This document shows, piece by piece, positions 6,897 to 12,420 of a DNA stretch of 12,420 bases. The notes below the pieces were generated by a model that made no database searches, had not been told where the DNA came from, and was given only the letters and a program-made list of their open reading frames with translations. The stretch's first letter is position 1, and each line of letters starts with the position of its first letter. The stretch is from Acidobacteriaceae bacterium (GTDB taxonomy: Bacteria > Acidobacteriota > Terriglobia > Terriglobales > Acidobacteriaceae). The DNA is taken from NCBI GenBank assembly GCA_030049955.1, contig JASIJX010000632.1:1-12420 (forward strand), given 5' to 3'. A program made the translations under genes and the position numbers.

Positions 6897-8560
6897 TGGG
6901 TCAAATTCGCTGCGCTATCTACACCCGCAAGTCATCCGAAGAGGGTCTGGAGCAATCCTTCAACTCGCTCGATGCCCAACGCGAGGCGTGCGAAGCCTAC
7001 ATCCGCAGCCAGCGCCACGAGGGCTGGCATGCGATCAGCGCCTATTACGATGACGGCGGCTTCTCCGGCGGCAACCTGGACCGGCCGGCACTCAAACGCC
7101 TGATGGCCGACATCGAGGCGGGCAAAGTAAATGTCGTGGTTGTCTACAAGGTGGACCGGTTGACCCGGTCCCTGGCTGACTTCGCCAAGATCATCGATCA
7201 ATTCGATAAGCAGGAAATCAGCTTCGTTTCCGTCACGCAGCAGTTCAATACCACGAGTTCCATGGGCCGTCTCACGCTCAACGTGCTGCTGTCCTTTGCG
7301 CAGTTTGAGCGCGAGGTGACCGGCGAGCGCATTCGCGACAAGATTGCCGCCTCGAAGAAGAAGGGGATGTGGATGGGAGGAACGGTCCCGCTCGGCTATG
7401 AAGTGCGCGACCGAAAGCTGGTCATCAACCAGGAGGAGGCCGCACGCGTGCGGCTGATCTTTCAGAGTTTCCTCGAGCAGAGATCGGTTCTGGCTCTGCA
7501 GGATTGGCTAAGGACAAATGATGTTCGCAGTAAAGGAGGCAACGATTTTACCCGCGGCCCTCTTTACCAGATGCTACGAAACCCTCTGTACATGGGTCTC
7601 ATTCGCCACAGAAACGACACCTACCCGGGACAGCACGAGGCCATTGTCGATCGCGAAACCTGGGACAAAGTTCAGGCCCTATTGAACGACAATCGCCAAG
7701 GCGAACGCCGGAAGCCGCGAGCTACGAAGGTCAGCCTCTTAACGGGCATCATCTTCGACTCAGCCGGCACTCTCTTCACGCCAACGCATACAAATAAAAC
7801 TGGACGCCGCTACCGCTACTACGCCTCGCAGGCCATTATCCGGAAAGCAACCGAGACACATGTTCCCGCGCGAATCCCGGCTCACGACCTTGAAGCTGCG
7901 GTCGCAGGTCGGATTGTCCGGCTGTTACAGACACCCGAGGAACTGCTCGCAATCTTCGGCGACAATGACAATCACAACGGTCGCCGCTACTCCGCTCTCA
8001 TCGCGCAAGCTTCAGCAACCGCTTCTGCCTGGGCCTCGCGCACGACTGCGTTTCAGGAAGAGTTCCTCAAAGCAATTCTGGACCGCGTAATCGTTCATCC
8101 CGACCACGTTGAAATCAGAATCCGCGCTCAACAGCTTGAACAGGTCATCCTTGCGCATAAATCCGCCGGGGCCAAGAACGCACAATCCATGCCCGATCGC
8201 GAGCGAATCATATCGCTAGATTGCCCCTTCCGACATATTCAAAAAGGCAAGGCCCTTCGTCTCGTCGTCGGTGAAAATCCCGCTCCGCCGGAAGCAACCC
8301 GCGTCGCAATTCTCAAGGCTATCGCGCGCGCTCGGCTTTGGTACGATCAACTAATCTCTGGCGAAGCCTCGGATCTGCGCGATCTCGCCAAGCTGCACCA
8401 TGTTTCTTCGCGCTACATCCGCGTGATCTTCCGATTAGCTTCACTCAGCCCCGCCTCAGTTGAATCGATCTTGAACCAGAGAAATCGCGCCGAACTGAGC
8501 CTGAATGAGCTCTGCGGCCTAGCCAAGATGCCTTGGGAAACACAGGGCATTGCCTTGTAG
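6896..8560 (+). CDS. Large serine recombinase (resolvase and Recombinase domains)
   Basis: A 554-residue site-specific recombinase that integrates or excises DNA through a phosphoserine link. Residues 1-150 are the resolvase catalytic domain, with Ile-Tyr-Thr-Arg-Lys-Ser (Ser13 the expected nucleophile), Ser-Leu-Asp-Ala-Gln-Arg, Asp-Asp-Gly-Gly-Phe-Ser-Gly, and Val-Asp-Arg-Leu-Thr-Arg-Ser. The Recombinase DNA-binding domain follows (about 165-275; Arg-Asn-Pro-Leu-Tyr-Met-Gly, ending near Trp-Asp-Lys-Val-Gln). The next region has the Leu-Leu-Thr-Gly-Ile-Ile-Phe and Arg-Arg-Tyr-Arg-Tyr-Tyr pattern but lacks the paired Cys of the usual zinc ribbon, as in the subfamily found next to DUF2924 genes. 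The tail (about residues 480-540) looks like an extra helix-turn-helix. ATG 6896 overlaps the DUF2924 stop by one base; the frame is open further upstream to 6842 but within that gene. Catalytic residues are intact, so it may be active, and it is the likely integrase of this island. Confidence 0.95.
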   Translation: MGQIRCAIYTRKSSEEGLEQSFNSLDAQREACEAYIRSQRHEGWHAISAYYDDGGFSGGNLDRPALKRLMADIEAGKVNVVVVYKVDRLTRSLADFAKIIDQFDKQEISFVSVTQQFNTTSSMGRLTLNVLLSFAQFEREVTGERIRDKIAASKKKGMWMGGTVPLGYEVRDRKLVINQEEAARVRLIFQSFLEQRSVLALQDWLRTNDVRSKGGNDFTRGPLYQMLRNPLYMGLIRHRNDTYPGQHEAIVDRETWDKVQALLNDNRQGERRKPRATKVSLLTGIIFDSAGTLFTPTHTNKTGRRYRYYASQAIIRKATETHVPARIPAHDLEAAVAGRIVRLLQTPEELLAIFGDNDNHNGRRYSALIAQASATASAWASRTTAFQEEFLKAILDRVIVHPDHVEIRIRAQQLEQVILAHKSAGAKNAQSMPDRERIISLDCPFRHIQKGKALRLVVGENPAPPEATRVAILKAIARARLWYDQLISGEASDLRDLAKLHHVSSRYIRVIFRLASLSPASVESILNQRNRAELSLNELCGLAKMPWETQGIAL

Positions 8561-8657
8561 TCTCGCTTTGCCTGCACACTAGCTGACTTTCCAAGACTAA
8601 TGTCTGCAACAATCCAGAATCCCCCGAATATCGCGTTAATTCTATCTTCGGGAGCGC

Positions 8658-8663
8658 TATACT
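8658..8663 (+). promoter_or_regulatory. Candidate -10 element upstream of the Argonaute-fusion gene
   Basis: TATACT matches five of six -10 bases and lies 48 bases before ATG 8712; a -35 match at 16-18 bases upstream is poor (TTAATT or GTTAAT). The 151-base gap after the recombinase (8561-8711) also has an 8-base palindrome CACCGGTG (8669-8676) just after the -10, which could be an operator. The ribosome binding site before 8712 is weak (GGGA at 8703-8706), suggesting low expression. This supports the Argonaute fusion being its own transcription unit. Confidence 0.3.
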
Positions 8664-8689
8664 CAGGTCACCGGTGCAAATTCTTGTTG

Positions 8690-8704
8690 CAGTGCAGTTT
8701 CTGG
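8690..8704 (+). repeat. Left copy of a 15-base imperfect direct repeat flanking the Argonaute fusion
   Basis: CAGTGCAGTTTCTGG here and CAGTGCAGTTTATGG at 12219-12233 differ by one base and lie in the gaps immediately before and after the Argonaute-fusion gene. Such a pair could mark a past insertion or recombination, or be coincidence or a shared regulatory site. The match does not extend further on either side. Confidence 0.4.
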
Positions 8705-8711
8705 GACGATC

Positions 8712-11700
8712 ATGCCTAAACCGCTTGAGGTATTTGAGGATCCGAACAAGTATTGGAACCTACTGACATCCGCGCGAGACGTCGACCTAGAGGATCAATT
8801 CTTTGATCGCAAGGAAGCCTGCGCAGTCGACCCCGGCGGGTACGTGCCAAAGAATCAAATCGCGGCGCTCATCGATCACCTCAAGGCAACTATTTCTGCG
8901 TTTGCCAATGAGAACCACGAGGGCGGACTCCTGGCGCTCGGCATTTCAAAAACCGGCGCGGTAACAGGACTTTCGCATCTGAGCGATGAGCAACGCAATT
9001 CTATCTCGCAGCCCTCAAATTGGCTACTTAACCAAAACTCACGGGTGAAGCTCCACGAGTGTAGCGATTCAACGGGCAAGACTGCCAAGGTCTGCTTAAT
9101 CTATGTCCCGTTCATCGCAAATGCGATCTGCGAAACAATCGGTCTTTCCCCAAGCGCCTGGAGAAGACACGGGGCTCAAAACGCGCTTCTCTCATCAGAA
9201 CAAAAGGACCAGTTGCGTCGAGACAAAAGGATTATTAGCTTCGAGGAGGAACCATGTTGCCCTTTCAATCTTCTCGACGTTGACCAGCCGCTCCTCGCAG
9301 AATTCAGAAAGGTCTTCCATTCGGACGCGCGCTATACATATAGCAACGAGGAACTTCTTTTCCAAGCGGGGGCGCTCATCCGGGACGGAAATTCGTACCT
9401 GTTCAATAATGCCGGCCTCTTGTTCTTTGCGGCCAATCCTCAACGACTACTCCCTTGGGCCGCCGTGCGCTTGATAAGGTATGAGACCCTCTCTGAGTCA
9501 GCGCCGGACCCATCCGTAATCACTCTAGATAAGGAATTCACTGGCTCGCTCCCCCAGCAAATCAGGAACCTTCGGGTTTATCTACAGGAATCGGGCTTCT
9601 TTAAGAAGTATCAGAAGCGAAACATGGCTGGCGGCTTTACGGACGAACCGGAGCTCCCTCTCGCCGCCGTTGACGAAGCTGTCGTGAATGCTGTCGCGCA
9701 TCGTGAATACGCGGTGAAATACCTAATCGAGTGCAAGAAGTTTAAAGATGCGTTCGTCGTGAACAACTCCGGTAGAGTTTTGCAGAGGGAAAGGGAAGTT
9801 CCCAAGGACTTTTCTTTGGCCGAGGTTGCACTCGATCACGCTCCGCGCAACCCCAAATTATTGGGCTGGCTGAGATTGATGAAAGATGAGCGTGGGGCTG
9901 AATTCGTAAGAGCGCTAAGCGAAGGGACGCGTCGAATGCGCGAGGAAATGCAAGTTCTCGGCCTTCCGGCACCGCGTTTTCATGTCACGCCATTCCAAAC
10001 GAGAGTGACTCTGTTTAATAACGCAGCAGAAAGGGAGGCAGCACTCCGCGCTACCTCCAGCGGCAGAGAAGCAAGTTCGGAGTTCACAAATCTATTCCCG
10101 CTAAAGCTCGTGAATGTCCAGAGTCTGCGAACGGAAGACTTTGCACGAATCAAGAAGGAAGTCTCCTCCTCACTCTCTGACGCGCTCCGGTCAAGCGGCT
10201 GGTTTATAGATAGGGGCGGTTACCGTTTACAAGCGCACAAACGACGCACGGAAATTGCATTGCCGCCCGAGGTTGCCCGGTACCTTCGTTTCTACCCGGC
10301 CTACTCCTTCCAGGTGCGAGAGTATTGGAACGTGCTTTATTTGGCGATTGACTATTCATTGGAGATAAAGAATGTTCGATATGCAAATGAGTTGCTAACA
10401 GACATTCCCGCGGAAGGACTCGTGGGAAGATCGGCAATTGCGAATTGGAATGGATGGCGACCCGGCAGGATTCAGGAAGCTGACACTGAATGGGTGGTCG
10501 TCCAATTCTTTGAGTTTGAGTCAGTTCAAAAAATCCGCAGTGACAAGGTCATCCCCAACCTGCCGGTATGGATGCTGGAATTGATACTACATAAGGCAGG
10601 CATTAGCTTCGATTTATCCTCTGCGATAAAGCGCGAGAGCTTGGCCTCAGAGCCCAATGCGGCCCGAAGTAGGTCGGCAAAAACTCAAGCGATAGCCGAT
10701 GAATTAGCTACCTCCGTTTTCCCAATTTCAATTTCAGGCGACATCGCTGTTGCTGTTCAATCCTCCGGCGCAACGCTTTCGAGAAAACCGGAATCCATCA
10801 ATACCTTGTTTGCTTCCAGCATTCCCGAACCAAATGTTGAATTCCAACATCACCACGAATCTGCGGACATCAGAGACGGAATCACTCGGTTCGGAGCCTA
10901 CAACACCGATCCCCATGACATAGAACTTGTCCCAATTTGCACCGTTGGATACCGCCAACAAATGGCTGCACTGATTGAAAGACTCAAATCAGGAAAATTC
11001 AAGTACAAAGGATCAGAACGAACCTTCGGCGCGCGTTTCACATACAGCTCCATAATCACGGCCCCGGACGTTCCCTTGCTCCGGGGAGAGTGCACCCGGA
11101 TTTTAGAGGAACATCCCGATTGGAATGGGAATGCTGAACTGGATCGCCTCTTCTTAATCCACACACCCGAACGAGGCTACTCGCTCGACGACGAATCCTC
11201 GCCATACTATCAGCTCAAGCGAATTCTGTTCGAGGCGGGAATCCCCTCCCAAATGGTAGATACTCCCACGCTTTTGAACCCTGATTGGAAGGATCTCAAT
11301 CTAGCGCTCAACATCGTCGCCAAATGCGGCATCGTGCCATGGGTTTTACCTGATGCAATCCCGGACGCACATTTCTTTGTCGGTCTCTCCTACACACAGA
11401 GTCAGCGAAGAAACGCGAGTAGAATGATGGGCTACGCAAATGTATTCAATGCTTATGGTCGCTGGGGCTTTTATTCCGCTAATAGCGAAGCGTTTCCTTA
11501 TGACAGAAAGGGGGAATATTTCTATCGCTTGGTGAAATCCACCCTTGAGCGCCTTTCGCCTCTCTCGGAGACACCGTCGATTTACTTCCACTATTCAGCA
11601 AAATTCTCCCGCGATGATCGCAAAGCTATCCTAGAGGCAGCGCGCGCAGTGAGACCCAAGGGAACGTACTCTTTCGTTTGGATAAACACTCAACATAATG

Positions 11701-12086
11701 TCCGCTTTTATGACCGCTCGGGCGAAGGCGATGGGAGCCTGAAACGTGGGAGTTACGTTCCGACATCCCCCTCCCAAGCGTATGTATCGACAACTGGCTA
11801 TAATCCTTATCGGAAATCGCTGGGGACTCCTCTCACTTTGGAAGTAAATATCTACTCGGAAGAGCCTAACGGTAGACCAAGGGCCCAACACGATCTTCGC
11901 GCTTTAGCATTCCAGATCCTGAGTTTGACAAAGTTGAACTGGGCATCCACCGATTCACTCTGCGGTGAGCCGATAACAACGAAATACGCAGGCGATATTG
12001 CCTACCTCACCGACGCGTTCCTGAGGCAGAAAGAACCGGGGTTTAAACTTCATCCAGTTCTGGAAAGAACGCCCTGGTTTATCTGA
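8712..12086 (+). CDS. Schlafen/AlbA_2 - GHKL ATPase - prokaryotic Argonaute (MID-PIWI) fusion protein
   Basis: A 1124-residue cytoplasmic protein, probably guide-directed defence. Residues 22-165: AlbA_2/Schlafen domain (Phe-Phe-Asp-Arg-Lys-Glu-Ala 30-36; Ile-Ser-Ala-Phe-Ala-Asn-Glu 61-67; Gly-Gly-Leu-Leu-Ala-Leu-Gly-Ile 71-78). Residues 190-436: HATPase_c_4-like GHKL module, with N-box Asp-Glu-Ala-Val-Val-Asn-Ala-Val-Ala-His (321-330) and Glu-Gly-Thr-Arg-Arg-Met (404-409). From 457: Argonaute N/L1-like segment (Thr-Asn-Leu-Phe-Pro-Leu 459-464; Lys-Val-Ile-Pro 612-615), a Ser/Ala-rich linker near 640-725, then MID with a 5'-phosphate pocket pattern Tyr832, Lys836, Gln847, Lys871. PIWI (885-1124) has Phe-Val-Gly-Leu-Ser, where active enzymes have Asp at the position of Ser893, and ends with the typical Leu-Asn-Trp-x-Ser-Thr and Lys-Tyr-Ala. 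It should not slice. The Argonaute part (about 670 aa) suggests the inactive long-B type with little or no PAZ. No partner gene is adjacent. AlbA_2-GHKL is the inferred effector. Confidence 0.88.
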   Translation: MPKPLEVFEDPNKYWNLLTSARDVDLEDQFFDRKEACAVDPGGYVPKNQIAALIDHLKATISAFANENHEGGLLALGISKTGAVTGLSHLSDEQRNSISQPSNWLLNQNSRVKLHECSDSTGKTAKVCLIYVPFIANAICETIGLSPSAWRRHGAQNALLSSEQKDQLRRDKRIISFEEEPCCPFNLLDVDQPLLAEFRKVFHSDARYTYSNEELLFQAGALIRDGNSYLFNNAGLLFFAANPQRLLPWAAVRLIRYETLSESAPDPSVITLDKEFTGSLPQQIRNLRVYLQESGFFKKYQKRNMAGGFTDEPELPLAAVDEAVVNAVAHREYAVKYLIECKKFKDAFVVNNSGRVLQREREVPKDFSLAEVALDHAPRNPKLLGWLRLMKDERGAEFVRALSEGTRRMREEMQVLGLPAPRFHVTPFQTRVTLFNNAAEREAALRATSSGREASSEFTNLFPLKLVNVQSLRTEDFARIKKEVSSSLSDALRSSGWFIDRGGYRLQAHKRRTEIALPPEVARYLRFYPAYSFQVREYWNVLYLAIDYSLEIKNVRYANELLTDIPAEGLVGRSAIANWNGWRPGRIQEADTEWVVVQFFEFESVQKIRSDKVIPNLPVWMLELILHKAGISFDLSSAIKRESLASEPNAARSRSAKTQAIADELATSVFPISISGDIAVAVQSSGATLSRKPESINTLFASSIPEPNVEFQHHHESADIRDGITRFGAYNTDPHDIELVPICTVGYRQQMAALIERLKSGKFKYKGSERTFGARFTYSSIITAPDVPLLRGECTRILEEHPDWNGNAELDRLFLIHTPERGYSLDDESSPYYQLKRILFEAGIPSQMVDTPTLLNPDWKDLNLALNIVAKCGIVPWVLPDAIPDAHFFVGLSYTQSQRRNASRMMGYANVFNAYGRWGFYSANSEAFPYDRKGEYFYRLVKSTLERLSPLSETPSIYFHYSAKFSRDDRKAILEAARAVRPKGTYSFVWINTQHNVRFYDRSGEGDGSLKRGSYVPTSPSQAYVSTTGYNPYRKSLGTPLTLEVNIYSEEPNGRPRAQHDLRALAFQILSLTKLNWASTDSLCGEPITTKYAGDIAYLTDAFLRQKEPGFKLHPVLERTPWFI

Positions 12087-12420
12087 CGGTTTGGTAGCTC
12101 ACCTACTGTCTCGAATGACCCACCGATGGCATCTCAAAATAGCGCCCCGTTTACTAGACAAAAAGGGACAGAAAAGAGCAAATCAATCCTCAGGAACGGG
12201 CATGTCGCTAGGCATCCACAGTGCAGTTTATGGATTCAGCCAGAAATGAAAGGGAACTGCGGAACCTACGTCCAGAGAATCACGGCAGATTCATGGCGTC
12301 TTAAGAGAGAGGAGTTCACTCTCTAGTTCCATTCAAATGGGAAAAGTTGGCAGAATGGGCCGGAAAAGTGCTAACAACTCGAATTCTAATTGCAATTGAT
12401 TGATTATAAAGACTTGATGG
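12087..12420. other. Non-coding tail after the Argonaute-fusion gene
   Basis: I see no gene I can support in these 334 bases. A 66-codon plus-strand frame at 12126-12326 has no ribosome binding site and no recognisable motif. A 6-bp hairpin (AGAGAG 12306-12311 with CTCTCT 12319-12324, 7-base loop) lacks a T-run and is a poor terminator. The last 50 bases are AT-rich and could hold the promoter of a gene beyond the window. The segment carries one copy (12219-12233) of a short repeat also found just before the Argonaute gene. Confidence 0.4.
12219..12233 (+). repeat. Right copy of the 15-base imperfect direct repeat
   Basis: This copy matches 14 of 15 bases of the one at 8690-8704, with 11 consecutive identical bases at its start. 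It lies 133 bases after the Argonaute-fusion stop codon, in sequence with no supported gene. Confidence 0.4.

Noticed and set aside
8712..10019. Reading the first 436 residues as a RecG helicase
   Set aside because: Databases sometimes call AlbA_2-HATPase_c_4 proteins RecG-like, but no DEAD-box helicase motifs (Walker A GxGKT, DExH) are present; the GHKL N-box is.
12126..12326. 66-codon plus-strand frame after the Argonaute gene, possible small partner or antitoxin
   Set aside because: It has no ribosome binding site, an unremarkable composition, and no motif; I cannot support it as a gene.
1..12420. CRISPR array, tRNA or rRNA gene, or insertion sequence with terminal inverted repeats
   Set aside because: No regularly spaced repeat, no cloverleaf-like sequence and no DDE or Y1 transposase was seen on either strand.

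Overview
The window reads as chromosomal bacterial DNA of medium to fairly high GC interrupted by an accessory island. The left edge holds the end of a DUF6259-type carbohydrate-active protein and a secreted alpha/beta hydrolase whose signal peptide ends in Ala-Gln-Gln. That pairing is common in Acidobacteriota and also seen in Verrucomicrobiota. I lean to Acidobacteriota, but this is inference; no rRNA or other phylogenetic marker is present.

Layout: 1-443, 3' end of the DUF6259 protein. 570-601, a perfect hairpin. 720-1750, promoter and gene of the secreted hydrolase, probably starting at TTG 770. 1751-2141, a gene-poor junction holding a frameshifted serine-recombinase remnant (about 1890-2040). 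2142-2900 (or 2975), minus strand, a hypothetical protein with a four-cysteine zinc finger. 2983-6183, a tightly overlapping plus-strand set: ParB-domain/beta-class DNA methyltransferase, DUF5681 protein, phage terminase large subunit. 6184-6449, a spacer with a large nested hairpin. 6450-8560, DUF2924 protein and large serine recombinase, overlapping by 1 base. 8712-12086, one 1124-residue gene. 12087-12420, no gene I can support.

The key gene is at 8712-12086. I read it as a Schlafen/AlbA_2 domain, then a GHKL (HATPase_c_4-like) ATP-binding module, then a long prokaryotic Argonaute with N/L1-like, MID and PIWI regions, all in one polypeptide. The MID 5'-phosphate pocket residues (Tyr832, Lys836, Gln847, Lys871) look intact, but the PIWI catalytic acids are replaced. 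The Argonaute half should therefore bind a guide and recognise target without slicing it, while the AlbA_2-GHKL half is the likely output. Catalytically dead pAgos usually work with a separate or fused toxic effector in abortive defence; this protein would be a single-chain version with an effector unlike the SIR2, TIR, membrane or DUF4365-type effectors I know.

The recombinase, DUF2924 protein, terminase and methyltransferase form a phage-like mobile module with no capsid, portal or tail genes here. The simplest joint reading is a serine-recombinase island with the Argonaute gene as defence cargo or as part of the adjoining defence island. The old recombinase remnant at the left edge indicates repeated use of this site by related elements.
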